DNA from: Flavobacterium panacagri
GTDB taxonomy: Bacteria; Bacteroidota; Bacteroidia; Flavobacteriales; Flavobacteriaceae
Direction of reading: 5' to 3'
NCBI RefSeq assembly: GCF_030378165.1
Contig: NZ_CP119766.1
Span: 1,426,001 to 1,490,000, forward strand
Length of the DNA: 64,000 nucleotides
Shown here: piece after piece, positions 53,655 through 62,208 of the stretch
How positions within the stretch are numbered: position 1 is the stretch's first letter
How the letters are laid out: every line of letters starts with the position of its first letter
Notes under the pieces: generated by a model
What the model saw: only the letters and a program-made list of their open reading frames with translations
Databases searched by the model: none
What the model was told of the DNA's origin: nothing
Translations under genes and position numbers: made by a program

Positions 53655-54413
53655 TTAATTCTGTAAAGCAATTTTAATCTTTGGCATCATTCTATCAACG
53701 AACATTTTATAAGCAGATTCGGAAGGATGCAAACCATCTGAAGCAACAAGGTTTGGATTGCTAAGTCCTAAACGGGTAATATCAGTAATCGAGACAAATG
53801 CGATTTGATTGTTGTTACAATAATTTTCTGCAAAGGTGTTGTATTTGTCTATTTCTGCAGAAATTGTAGCGCTTTGATCTCCGGAAAGTGCTTTCCCGTA
53901 AGGTGTGTAGGCGTAATCTGGAATAGAAATCACGACCACATTTTTTCGGTCACCTTTTGCCAGTATAATCGCTTTGTTGACCAATTCTGGAAATTCTTTT
54001 TCGTAAACCGAAAAACTTCTATGCTGATATTGATTGTTAACGCCAATTAGAAGAGTTACCAAATCGTAGTTAGATTCTGGTTTTTGAGATTCGATTGCCG
54101 AAAGTAAATTGGATGTTGTCCAGCCTGTTGTAGCAATTATTTTAAGCGAAATGTTGCTGGAAGACATGGATCTCAAACTGGTTTTGAGCTGTTCTGGAAA
54201 GCGACAGGTTTCGCAGACGCTCTGACCAATAGTGTAACTATCGCCTAAAGCTAAATAATTAATAGTACTCGGAATGGGTGGATTTGTTGTTACAGGTGGG
54301 TTTACAACGGGCAGAATAGTGGTAGCTGGAGTAGTGCCAGTTTCATCCGAACTACAGCTCAGAAGAAATCCTGAAAATATAACAATAACTATTTGTCTAA
54401 AATCTAGTTTCAT
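53655..54413 (-). CDS. SGNH/GDSL-type hydrolase lipoprotein
   Basis: 252 residues from MKLDFRQIVIVIFSGFLLSC (lipoprotein signal, Cys20); an earlier Met at 54446 is not preferred. A Pro/Thr-rich linker (NPPVTTNPPIPS) is followed by the SGNH fold: block I NYLALGDSYTIGQS with the nucleophile Ser, block III VTLLIGVNNQ, and block V ASDGLHPSESAY with Asp and His. Probably an esterase or deacylase on the outer surface or periplasm; substrate unknown. Confidence 0.9.
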   Translation of the reverse strand: MKLDFRQIVIVIFSGFLLSCSSDETGTTPATTILPVVNPPVTTNPPIPSTINYLALGDSYTIGQSVCETCRFPEQLKTSLRSMSSSNISLKIIATTGWTTSNLLSAIESQKPESNYDLVTLLIGVNNQYQHRSFSVYEKEFPELVNKAIILAKGDRKNVVVISIPDYAYTPYGKALSGDQSATISAEIDKYNTFAENYCNNNQIAFVSITDITRLGLSNPNLVASDGLHPSESAYKMFVDRMMPKIKIALQN

Positions 54414-54478
54414 AATTTGTTTAAATTTTGAGGTCGCTTTAAACAAATAGTTACGTTAAATATGTGGGTTTGGATTTG

Positions 54479-55261
54479 TTAAACCATTTCGGTTTTCATC
54501 ACGATATCTTCTTCGATGGCATTCCAAAGTCCGATGCGTTTCTCTAAGGCAAGAATCGAAACCTCTTCGACTTCTTTCCATTTTTGTGCATCGTCTTCAC
54601 ATAATTCTGTAATCATTGTCATTGCCATTGGGCCATGTTCATCAGCATCTAGTTCGATATGTCTTTCAAAATAATACAAAAGTTTTGTCAAATCGGTTTC
54701 TGGAAGGTTCTTTTGAAAGTTTTTCAGAATTTCTGTAAACATGCTTGGAATCAAATCTTCTCTTCCGAATGTAAAAGCGGCAGCAATTTCGTGTGGTTTT
54801 CCTTCTTCGATTACTCTGAAAGTAAAATCCAAGAAAGCTTTCACATTTGGATGCATTGGGCTTTGTTTGATGGCAACAAATATATTTTGAAGCGAATGTA
54901 CTTCTGATAAGAAAGTTAAAATTCCTGTTGTATCAGCACCGCAGGCTTCCATAGCTTCCAAATACATTTCGTAGTGGCTTTGTCTTCTTCCGTCCAGTGT
55001 TAAATCGGTTTCTTCTGCCAAAACAATTTCATTGATTAAATATCTCGTTTCTGGATTTTTTGTAGCAAACCAAGGAGTTGTTGTACAAGTAAGTTTGGCT
55101 TGTAAGGCTTTTAAAAGTGACATAAAATCCCAAACAGCAAAAACGTGCGTTTCTAAAAAGCTGTGTAAGTCGTCTATGTTTTGAATCTTATTGTATAAAG
55201 AATGTTTTAATAGTTGATCTTTTTGAGGTTGAATGCTTTTGTTTATCGTTTCGATATTCAT
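54479..55261 (-). CDS. DUF3050 protein, haem-oxygenase-like fold
   Basis: 260 residues, soluble and helical. The blocks ETHVFAVWDFMSLLKALQ, EIVLAEETDL and RHIELDADEHGPMAM are typical of DUF3050, a family I place in the haem-oxygenase-like group whose members can bind a di-metal centre through such Glu/His residues. Substrate unknown. A TATCTTTG -7 element lies 20 bp upstream. Confidence 0.88.
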   Translation of the reverse strand: MNIETINKSIQPQKDQLLKHSLYNKIQNIDDLHSFLETHVFAVWDFMSLLKALQAKLTCTTTPWFATKNPETRYLINEIVLAEETDLTLDGRRQSHYEMYLEAMEACGADTTGILTFLSEVHSLQNIFVAIKQSPMHPNVKAFLDFTFRVIEEGKPHEIAAAFTFGREDLIPSMFTEILKNFQKNLPETDLTKLLYYFERHIELDADEHGPMAMTMITELCEDDAQKWKEVEEVSILALEKRIGLWNAIEEDIVMKTEMV

Positions 55262-55280
55262 TTTTGGAAAAATTTTGGTG

Positions 55281-55288
55281 CAAAGATA
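55281..55288 (-). promoter_or_regulatory. -7 element upstream of DUF3050 gene
   Basis: Minus strand TATCTTTG fits TAnnTTTG, 19 bp before the ATG. Confidence 0.4.
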
Positions 55289-55352
55289 AAAAGCTTCTCC
55301 GTTAAGAAGAAGCTTTTCGCATTGATTTTATGTATATTTTAATAGTTACTGT

Positions 55353-56531
55353 TTATTTAAATGCTGGAATTCCAGTCACATCCATTCCGGTTATCAATAA
55401 ATGGATGTCGTGAGTTCCTTCATAAGTAATCACACTTTCAAGGTTCATCATGTGGCGCATAATGGAGTATTCACCAGTAATTCCCATACCTCCAAGCATT
55501 TGTCTGGCTTCACGCGCTATATTGATTGCCATGTTCACGTTGTTACGTTTTGCCATCGAGATTTGTGCAGTAGTTGCTTTTCCTTCGTTTCTTAAAACAC
55601 CCAAACGCCAAGTTAATAATTGTGCTTTCGTGATTTCGGTAATCATTTCTGCCAGTTTTTTCTGTTGTAATTGTGTTCCTCCAATTGCTTTTCCGAATTG
55701 AATTCTCTCTTTAGAGTAACGTAAAGCAGTATCGTAACAATCCATTGCAGCGCCAATTGCTCCCCAAGCAATTCCGTAACGAGCAGAATCTAAACAGCCA
55801 AGCGGAGCACCAAGCCCCGATTTATTAGGTAAAAGATTTTCTTTTGGAACTTTTACATTATCAAAAATTAACTCTCCCGTTGCAGAGGCACGAAGCGACC
55901 ATTTATTATGGGTTTCTGGAGTTGTAAAGCCTTCCATACCTCGTTCCACGATTAAACCATGAATTCGGCCTTCTTCATTTTTAGCCCAAATAATAGCAAT
56001 ATCTGCAAATGGAGCATTTGAAATCCACATTTTGGCACCGTTTAAAAGATAGTGATCTCCCATATCTTTAAAGTTGGTAATCATGCTTCCAGGATCAGAA
56101 CCATGATCAGGTTCTGTTAAACCAAAACAGCCAATATATTCTCCTGTAGCAAGTTTTGGCAGGTATTTCATTCTTTGTTCTTCGTTTCCATATTTCCAAA
56201 TCGGATACATTACTAAGGAAGATTGAACAGATGAGGTTGATCTTACACCAGAATCGCCTCTTTCGATTTCCTGCATAATTAAGCCGTAAGAAATTTGATC
56301 CAGTCCAGCTCCGCCATATTCTACAGGGATATAAGGGCCAAAACCACCAATTTCTCCAAGACCTTTAATAATTTGTTTAGGAAATTCTGCTTTTTGAGCA
56401 TATTCTTCTATAATAGGAGAAATTTCTTTTTTAACCCAAGCACGAGCAGATTCGCGAACCAATTTGTGTTCGTCAGAAAGTAAATCGTCTAAGTTATAGT
56501 AATCTGGAGATTGAAATAGGTCTGGTTTCAT
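55353..56531 (-). CDS. Acyl-CoA dehydrogenase, glutaryl-CoA dehydrogenase type
   Basis: 392 residues from MKPDLFQSPDYYNLDDLLSD. Acyl-CoA dehydrogenase fold with FAD-binding segment GCFGLTEPDHGSDPGSM, the MWISNAPFADIAIIWAK region, and the catalytic Glu in ITYEGTHDIHLLITG. The YEGTHDIH motif and the C-terminal TGIPAF are typical of glutaryl-CoA dehydrogenases, which oxidise and decarboxylate glutaryl-CoA to crotonyl-CoA in lysine/tryptophan breakdown. Upstream Met at 56549 adds six residues. Confidence 0.92.
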   Translation of the reverse strand: MKPDLFQSPDYYNLDDLLSDEHKLVRESARAWVKKEISPIIEEYAQKAEFPKQIIKGLGEIGGFGPYIPVEYGGAGLDQISYGLIMQEIERGDSGVRSTSSVQSSLVMYPIWKYGNEEQRMKYLPKLATGEYIGCFGLTEPDHGSDPGSMITNFKDMGDHYLLNGAKMWISNAPFADIAIIWAKNEEGRIHGLIVERGMEGFTTPETHNKWSLRASATGELIFDNVKVPKENLLPNKSGLGAPLGCLDSARYGIAWGAIGAAMDCYDTALRYSKERIQFGKAIGGTQLQQKKLAEMITEITKAQLLTWRLGVLRNEGKATTAQISMAKRNNVNMAINIAREARQMLGGMGITGEYSIMRHMMNLESVITYEGTHDIHLLITGMDVTGIPAFK

Positions 56532-56696
56532 GTTTTTAATTTTTAACAAAACAAATTTAAGGAATAAAAATATAACAAATACAGCTTGATTTGTTATATT
56601 TTTTAAAGGTAAAAATAAAATTAATAGGAATTTGGCAAATTAATTGTAGTTTATTGATAATTTATAGACTATTTTTGAATACCAAAAATTAATTAA

Positions 56697-58454
56697 ATGA
56701 GGCTGATCATCTCTTTTTTATTTTTATTTCTACTTCATACTACTGTGGCTCAACCTACAAAAGAGTTTACTGAACAAGAGTATTTAGAAATTCAGGATAA
56801 AATTCGTTTTAGTATGAACGGTAATTTTGATGAAGGACTTGAATATGCTGCTGAACTTCAAAAATCTAAAAACAATGAACATTTGGCCTTTGCTTATGGA
56901 GCAGGATCTTACTTATACCAACTAAAAAATAACCGGCTTAAATGTGATCAATGGTATAATAAAGCACTAAGTTACTATAAAAAACTTCCTGAATCTGTTG
57001 AAAAAATAAATATTAGAGCCTACTTATATAATTATAGAGGATTAACAGAATGGAAAAGAAAAAACTTTAGTGAAGCTTTAAGCAATTATCAGGAAGGAAT
57101 TAAACTTTCGATCAAAACATCTGATGTTATACAAACTGTAAAATTTAAAAGTAACATCGCTTTAGTTAATGAAGAAGTTGGTAACTATGCGTTGGCTATT
57201 AAAAATTTAAGGCAGAATAGTGATTTTCTAGATAAAAATGAAGGCCTTTATGAAAAAGATCAATTTCAAAATAGTAAAAGTAATATTTATACCAATTTAG
57301 GAAATGTATATGAAGGTTTCTTCATGAAAAACAGGAATAAGTTAGTTCTACTGGACTCTGCCGAATATTTCTACAAAAGAGCGATTACTTATTCTCAAAG
57401 CTATATAGATAATAAAATGACTGCCACTCTTAGTCTAGGAAATATCTATTTGTTAAAAAAAGATGTAAAAAACGCAGAAAGAGCGTATTTTGATATTGCA
57501 ATGTATGCGAAACAAAATAAGGATGAAACGTATTATAAAATTGCAAGTTATAATCTAGGAGAACTTTACTATGCTCAAAAAAAATATGATAAAGCTTTAG
57601 TCTTTCTGAAAAAGATCGATTCCATGGCTCTGAAAGGAAAAAAAATAGATAACAGCTATTTTCAATCCAATTATATTCAAGCTAAAATATATAATATAAA
57701 AAATGAACCTGAATTGGCTTTCAAACATTCTAAATTATACTTAGATGCTTATGAGAAATATGAAGGAGAATTGAGAGAAGAGGCTTTAGAAGTTAACTAT
57801 AAACTAGGTACAGCAAATCTAAGTGGTGAGATGTTAAGTATTCAGGAGAAGTATAAATATGAGGTTTTATGGAATAAAGCGCTTAAAGTTTTCTATGTTA
57901 TTTTAGTAGTAGGAATTGTATTCTTTCTGATTAAAAATATTCGCGATAAAAATAAAGCACAGAAAAAAATGAATGCTTTAATTGAAGAATTTAAAGCTAA
58001 TTTAGAGAAAAAAGAAATTGAGAAAACAACTGAGAAACCTATAGTTTTAGAAGTTCCAGAAATAGAAGATACACTACTTAAAAAGGAAAATGCGAATTTG
58101 AGTATTGATGAAGCTAAGGAAAATAAAATTGTAGAAAAATTATTGGCACTTGAAGAAAAATTAGAATATTTAAATGCCGATTTTACACTCTCTTATGCCG
58201 CTAAAAAAATCAAAACCAATACTACTTATTTATCTTATGTTGTAAATAAAAGATTTGGTAAATCGTTTGGGGAATATTCTAATGAATTAAAGATTAATTA
58301 TGTTATTAATCAGATGATTACGAATCATTTATATCGTAAATATTCTACTCAGGCAATTGCCGAAAGTGTTGGTTTTAAAAATGCAGTTTCATTTGCTAAA
58401 TCGTTTCGCAAAAGAACTGGAGTATCTCCAGCTCAATTTGCGAACAATATTTAG
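56697..58454 (+). CDS. TPR-membrane-AraC type regulator
   Basis: 585 residues; signal peptide MRLIISFLFLFLLHTTVAQ. Several TPR units follow (YLYQLKNNRLKCDQWYNKAL; YNYRGLTEWKRKNFSEALSN). A membrane segment lies near 396-414 (FYVILVVGIVFFLIKNI), then a coiled-coil, and a C-terminal AraC-type double HTH (about 495-580; DFTLSYAAKKIKTNTTYLSY and AIAESVGFKNAVSFAKSFRK). Sensor domain outside, DNA-binding domain inside, as in other Bacteroidota one-component regulators. It ends 10 bp before the converging array of five peptide genes; it may regulate them, but that is only positional. Confidence 0.9.
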   Translation: MRLIISFLFLFLLHTTVAQPTKEFTEQEYLEIQDKIRFSMNGNFDEGLEYAAELQKSKNNEHLAFAYGAGSYLYQLKNNRLKCDQWYNKALSYYKKLPESVEKINIRAYLYNYRGLTEWKRKNFSEALSNYQEGIKLSIKTSDVIQTVKFKSNIALVNEEVGNYALAIKNLRQNSDFLDKNEGLYEKDQFQNSKSNIYTNLGNVYEGFFMKNRNKLVLLDSAEYFYKRAITYSQSYIDNKMTATLSLGNIYLLKKDVKNAERAYFDIAMYAKQNKDETYYKIASYNLGELYYAQKKYDKALVFLKKIDSMALKGKKIDNSYFQSNYIQAKIYNIKNEPELAFKHSKLYLDAYEKYEGELREEALEVNYKLGTANLSGEMLSIQEKYKYEVLWNKALKVFYVILVVGIVFFLIKNIRDKNKAQKKMNALIEEFKANLEKKEIEKTTEKPIVLEVPEIEDTLLKKENANLSIDEAKENKIVEKLLALEEKLEYLNADFTLSYAAKKIKTNTTYLSYVVNKRFGKSFGEYSNELKINYVINQMITNHLYRKYSTQAIAESVGFKNAVSFAKSFRKRTGVSPAQFANNI

Positions 58455-58464
58455 AGCTGAATTC

Positions 58465-58608
58465 TTAACCATTTCCGCCTCCTCCATTTTTAAGTGGGTT
58501 TGGTTCCTCTGGTGGATCTGTATCACCACCGGCTTTTACATTTTTCTGTGCTTCCCTGCTGATTTTTTCTAGTTGAAAATCTGAGATTTTCAGTGAATTA
58601 TTTTTCAT
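58465..58608 (-). CDS. GG-leader peptide, tandem copy 5 (diverged)
   Basis: 47 residues beginning MKNNSLKISDFQLEKISREA, with leader end QKNVKAGG. The predicted mature part starts DTDPPEEPNPLK and ends NGGGGNG. Most diverged of the five copies and last in the transcript direction. The start lies exactly 198 bp from that of its neighbour. Prediction of cleavage after GG rests on the C39 peptidase gene in this locus. Confidence 0.75.
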   Translation of the reverse strand: MKNNSLKISDFQLEKISREAQKNVKAGGDTDPPEEPNPLKNGGGGNG

Positions 58609-58662
58609 ATTTTCTACTTTTTTGGATTGTTTTACTGATTTTTTATTCTTTTAGAATAGTAA

Positions 58663-58806
58663 TTAACCATTTCCTCCTCCGCCATTTTTAAGTGGGTTTG
58701 GTTCTTCAGGAGGTGTTAAAGGATCACCGCCTTTTATGGTTTTCTGCGCATCTCTGCTTATTTTTTCTATCTCGAAATCTCCTAATGTGAATGTTCTCTT
58801 TTTCAT
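58663..58806 (-). CDS. GG-leader peptide, tandem copy 4
   Basis: 47 residues, MKKRTFTLGDFEIEKISRDA followed by QKTIKGG and a Pro-rich then Gly-rich tail (DPLTPPEEPNP, NGGGGNG). No Cys. Protein identical to copies 1-3. Likely secreted peptide with leader cut after GG. Confidence 0.8.
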   Translation of the reverse strand: MKKRTFTLGDFEIEKISRDAQKTIKGGDPLTPPEEPNPLKNGGGGNG

Positions 58807-58860
58807 TTCTCTTCTTTTTTTGGATTGCTTTACTTATTTTTTATTCTTTTAAAATGGTAA

Positions 58861-59004
58861 TTAGCCATTTCCTCCTCCGCCATTTTTAAGTGGGTTTGGT
58901 TCTTCAGGAGGTGTCAAAGGATCACCGCCTTTTATGGTTTTCTGTGCATCTCTGCTTATTTTTTCTATCTCGAAATCTCCTAATGTGAATGTTCTCTTTT
59001 TCAT
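58861..59004 (-). CDS. GG-leader peptide, tandem copy 3
   Basis: Encodes the same 47-residue peptide as copy 4; the DNA is nearly identical. Starts 198 bp after the next copy upstream. Confidence 0.8.
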   Translation of the reverse strand: MKKRTFTLGDFEIEKISRDAQKTIKGGDPLTPPEEPNPLKNGGGGNG

Positions 59005-59058
59005 TTCTCTTCTTTTTTTGGATTGCTTTACTGATTTTTTACTCTTTTAAAATGGTAA

Positions 59059-59202
59059 TTAGCCATTTCCTCCTCCGCCATTTTTAAGTGGGTTTGGTTC
59101 TTCAGGAGGTGTCAAAGGATCACCGCCTTTTATGGTTTTCTGTGCATCTCTGCTTATTTTTTCTATCTCGAAATCTCCTAATGTGAATGTTCTCTTTTTC
59201 AT
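59059..59202 (-). CDS. GG-leader peptide, tandem copy 2
   Basis: Same 47-residue peptide with leader end QKTIKGG; nearly identical DNA to copies 1 and 3, including the about 54-bp spacer. Confidence 0.8.
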   Translation of the reverse strand: MKKRTFTLGDFEIEKISRDAQKTIKGGDPLTPPEEPNPLKNGGGGNG

Positions 59203-59256
59203 TTCTCTTCTTTTTTGGATTGCTTTACTGATTTTTTTATTCTTTTAAAATGGTAA

Positions 59257-59400
59257 TTAGCCATTTCCTCCTCCGCCATTTTTAAGTGGGTTTGGTTCTT
59301 CAGGAGGTGTCAAAGGATCGCCGCCTTTTATGGTTTTCTGCGCATCTCTGCTTATTTTTTCTATCTCGAAATCTCCTAATGTGAATGTTCTCTTTTTCAT
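59257..59400 (-). CDS. GG-leader peptide, tandem copy 1 (promoter-proximal)
   Basis: Same 47-residue peptide; one silent difference near the GGD codons (GATCGCCGCC on the plus strand). First of the array in the direction of transcription; the promoter should lie in the 59401-59984 gap. Confidence 0.8.
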   Translation of the reverse strand: MKKRTFTLGDFEIEKISRDAQKTIKGGDPLTPPEEPNPLKNGGGGNG

Positions 59401-59984
59401 TATCTTTTAAATTTTAAATTATTTTTTTTGTACTATAAATCTGTCATATGTATTTTAAAGCATTTTTTTAAATGCATTAAAATGATGCTTTAATTTTGGT
59501 TTATGTTTTGAAATTTTGGGTTTATTTTTGATTAAAAAGCAGTAAAAAAACGATTCTTAATGTAGGTTTAAACTTTCAAATAACAAGCTGCTTTTTATTT
59601 TTTTATAGGGAGAATTTTACTTCAAATTTGAGACTTTTCTGACTTATTTTAGCCACTTTTTATCTTCATTTTTCATGATTTATTTCTTTAAAATCATGAG
59701 GTTTTTATGCTTTCTTTTCCATGTTTTTAGATGTTTAGATTATTGCTTTTCCAAAACTAGATAAAAAGTAAAGCCGTTAATCGAAAATTAGCTTTCTGAA
59801 GTTTTAATTCAAAAAAATAGAATGTAATTCATTGTTTTTCAAATGTTTGTATTGTTTACTATGCTTGGTATAATTTATAAATTGTATGTGGTATAATTAA
59901 TAAAATGTATACATGCATGAGATAATTATCAATAAAAACTCCAATCTTTGCAGTGTAATTATGATTTTAAAACGATCAAAAGTG
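59401..59984. other. Divergent intergenic region of peptide locus
   Basis: No gene supported. Holds two hairpins: 59458-59491 (AAAGCAT/ATGCTTT) and 59673-59699 (TCATGATTT/AAATCATGA, followed by T-rich DNA on the plus strand). Possible -7 elements are TAGTTTTG on the minus strand (59759-59752) and AATCTTTG at 59943-59950 (one mismatch) for the plus-strand operon. Start codons at 59913 and 59961 are alternatives for the downstream gene. Confidence 0.5.
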
Positions 59985-61541
59985 ATGTTAAAACTGGTCC
60001 AAAAATTTCTACAAATCAATCGATACTCAGACATAAAAAATGAGTTCAAGGATCTGTTTTTGTCTCATCCAAATTATCCAAGTTTATTTGCTATTACAGA
60101 TTCGTTCGATTTGCTTTCTGTCGAGAATGCGGCAGTAAGAGTTTCGAAAGAGCAGATAGTAGATTTGCCTTCTAATTTTTTGGCTTATTTTAAAGAGGAA
60201 TTGATTTTGGTCGAAAAGATTAAAAATGGAGTTAGAATTACAACATTAAAAAAAGGAAGTCAGAAATTATCGTATGATAAATTTCTTTTGGATTGGAATG
60301 GTGTAATAGTTGCAATTGAACCAAATAATGTAGTTGCAAGAGAAAATTTGAAAATAGAGTACAATTGGTTGAAATATTTTCTGCCTTTAGTACTTCTTAC
60401 AGGACTTTCATTTTTCTATAATGGGTTTAATGCATTTAGCAGTGTTTTTTTAGCCACTTCAATTTTAGGTTTAATCGTAAGTATATTTATTGTACAGCAG
60501 AAATGGGGTGTTAAAAATACGGTAATTTCAAAATTTTGTAATTTAAGTTCTAACTCTTCTTGTCATTCTGTGATAAGCTTTAATGATGATATTGCAAATA
60601 GATGGTTGAGTTTTTCAGATTTACCATTGCTTTTCTTCAGTTCAAGTATTATTGCAATTTTAGTACAGCCGTTGAGCTCTGCTATATTTGTTGGGTTTTT
60701 AAGTTTATTGTCTATTCCAATAGTAGTTTGTTCTATTTGGATTCAGAAATTTGAAATTCAAAAATGGTGTGTAATGTGCTTAGCAGTATCATTTCTGATT
60801 TTAATTCAAAGTATTGTCTGGTTTTCATCTGATCTATTTACATTGAGTTTCAGTTTCAGCAATGTTTTTCCTTTTATATTCTCTTTATTGCTTTTGATTC
60901 CAATTTGGGCGGCGGTCAAAGTAATGATCAAGAATATACTGGATAATGAAAACTCATTAAAAGAACTTAAAAAGTTTAAAAGAAATTATTCACTATTAAA
61001 TTTCTTGTCAAAAAAAGTAAAGTATACAAAAGGCTTTGAAGATCTTAGAGGTCTAAATTTTGGAAATAGAAATGCGGCAGTAAAGCTTTCTATAATAATC
61101 AGTCCTAGTTGCGGACATTGTTATAAGACATTTCAAGAAGCTTTTGATTTAGTTTTGAAATTTCCAGATAAAATATTCTTAAACGTTCTTTTTAATATTA
61201 ATCCAGAAAACAATGATAATCCATATAAAGCTATAGTGGAAAGATTATTGACGATTAATAGAACGACTCCAGGAAAAACTGTTGAAGCAATTTCCGATTG
61301 GTATATTAAAAGAATGGTACACAAAAAATGGCTAAAAAAATGGAATGTTGATTCTGTTAGTATGATGATCAGCCAGGAAATTCAAAAACAATATGATTGG
61401 TGTTCAATGAATAATTTTAATTATACACCCGTTAAGATTGTAAATGAGAGATTGTTTCCAAATGAATATGAATTAAGCGAGTTAAAATATTTCTTGAATG
61501 ATTTTGTTGATGAAGTTCAAGTTTTAGAAAGAACAGCGTAA
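59985..61541 (+). CDS. VKOR-thioredoxin fusion, peptide oxidative-folding enzyme
   Basis: 518 residues from ATG 59985 (59961 or 59913 are in frame). The N-terminal 110 residues look like a C39-peptidase-like domain without the catalytic Cys (LVQKFLQINRYSDIKNEFKD; HPNYPSLFAITDSFDLLSVE). A vitamin K epoxide reductase membrane domain follows, with Cys185/Cys193 and the active CxxC Cys262/Cys265 (WCVMC), then a thioredoxin-like domain with CGHC (Cys376/Cys379) in IIISPSCGHCYKTF. Such fusions make disulfide bonds in exported proteins. The three peptide genes that follow all encode even numbers of Cys after the GG site, so they are its likely substrates. Confidence 0.88.
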   Translation: MLKLVQKFLQINRYSDIKNEFKDLFLSHPNYPSLFAITDSFDLLSVENAAVRVSKEQIVDLPSNFLAYFKEELILVEKIKNGVRITTLKKGSQKLSYDKFLLDWNGVIVAIEPNNVVARENLKIEYNWLKYFLPLVLLTGLSFFYNGFNAFSSVFLATSILGLIVSIFIVQQKWGVKNTVISKFCNLSSNSSCHSVISFNDDIANRWLSFSDLPLLFFSSSIIAILVQPLSSAIFVGFLSLLSIPIVVCSIWIQKFEIQKWCVMCLAVSFLILIQSIVWFSSDLFTLSFSFSNVFPFIFSLLLLIPIWAAVKVMIKNILDNENSLKELKKFKRNYSLLNFLSKKVKYTKGFEDLRGLNFGNRNAAVKLSIIISPSCGHCYKTFQEAFDLVLKFPDKIFLNVLFNINPENNDNPYKAIVERLLTINRTTPGKTVEAISDWYIKRMVHKKWLKKWNVDSVSMMISQEIQKQYDWCSMNNFNYTPVKIVNERLFPNEYELSELKYFLNDFVDEVQVLERTA

Positions 61542-61569
61542 AAATATAGTAACCCCAAATACCTGCGTT

Positions 61570-61752
61570 ATGTTAAAAAATATATTAAAATTGAAAGGTG
61601 CAGTAGAATTGACTGCGACTGAGCAAAAAACAATAAATGGAGGGAATGCCCCTATTTGTGAGGACGGATTTAAAGCTAAAAGATGTACGGAATTTGGAAC
61701 GGTGCCATCATATTGGAGCTGTGTGCCAAATAGCTATGTTGGCAGCTGTTAG
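61570..61752 (+). CDS. Cys-containing GG-leader peptide A
   Basis: 60 residues: leader MLKNILKLKGAVELTATEQK then TINGG, with a mature part of about 34 residues (NAPICEDGFKAKRC, ending NSYVGSC) carrying four Cys. Double-glycine leader as processed by C39 peptidase transporters; four Cys could form two disulfides. 28 bp after the VKOR gene. Bacteriocin or signalling peptide is possible; activity unknown. Confidence 0.85.
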   Translation: MLKNILKLKGAVELTATEQKTINGGNAPICEDGFKAKRCTEFGTVPSYWSCVPNSYVGSC

Positions 61753-61823
61753 TGCTTAATAACTAAAGTCTCGGATTTTCCCAGATTTTTGAGACTTACC
61801 CAAAAAAATGTAAATAACCAATT

Positions 61824-61955
61824 ATGTTAGAAAAAATTTTAAAGAGTAAAGAGACCAAAAAGCTGACTAAAAAAGAGCAGAAAAACATTTTAGGAGGAGA
61901 ATATGCAACAGAACCCAATTGTGATAATGCTGCTGAAAAATATTATGCTTGCTAA
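61824..61955 (+). CDS. Cys-containing GG-leader peptide B
   Basis: 43 residues: leader MLEKILKSKETKKLTKKEQK then NILGG, with a mature part of 18 residues (EYATEPNC...KYYAC) containing two Cys. Same leader pattern as peptides A and C, which supports it despite its size. Followed by a perfect 12-bp-arm hairpin before peptide C. Confidence 0.8.
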   Translation: MLEKILKSKETKKLTKKEQKNILGGEYATEPNCDNAAEKYYAC

Positions 61956-61968
61956 TTTTAATATTTAT

Positions 61969-62002
61969 ATAGTAACAGAGCTAAAATAAACTCTGTTACT
62001 AT
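61969..62002 (+). other. Hairpin between peptide B and C genes
   Basis: ATAGTAACAGAG pairs perfectly with CTCTGTTACTAT around a 10-nt loop. No T-run follows, so it is not a standard terminator; may be an RNA-processing or stabilising structure. Confidence 0.65.
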
Positions 62003-62016
62003 AAAATTGTATTGAT

Positions 62017-62208
62017 ATGCTGAAAAACATTTTAAATCTTAATGGCGCTCAGACTATAACTAGAAATGAGCAGAAAGCTATGAGAGGTGGAATTCCTGAT
62101 TGCTGGATTTATGCAATTGAAGCAGGATGCATTTTGATACCGCCAGGCGAAACTTGTCCGATAAATACAGCATCAGGTATTTGTGATACAAGTCGTCTTT
62201 GTTGTTGA
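62017..62208 (+). CDS. Cys-containing GG-leader peptide C
   Basis: 63 residues: leader MLKNILNLNGAQTITRNEQK then AMRGG, with a mature part of 38 residues (IPDCWIYAIEAGC ... ending SRLCC) holding six Cys. Third member of the set; three disulfides are possible. Confidence 0.85.
   Translation: MLKNILNLNGAQTITRNEQKAMRGGIPDCWIYAIEAGCILIPPGETCPINTASGICDTSRLCC

Noticed and set aside
58465..59400. Regular 198-bp repeats considered as a CRISPR or satellite array
   Set aside because: The repeat unit is far too long for CRISPR, there are no variable spacers, and each unit contains an intact peptide frame with a start, a GG leader and a stop.
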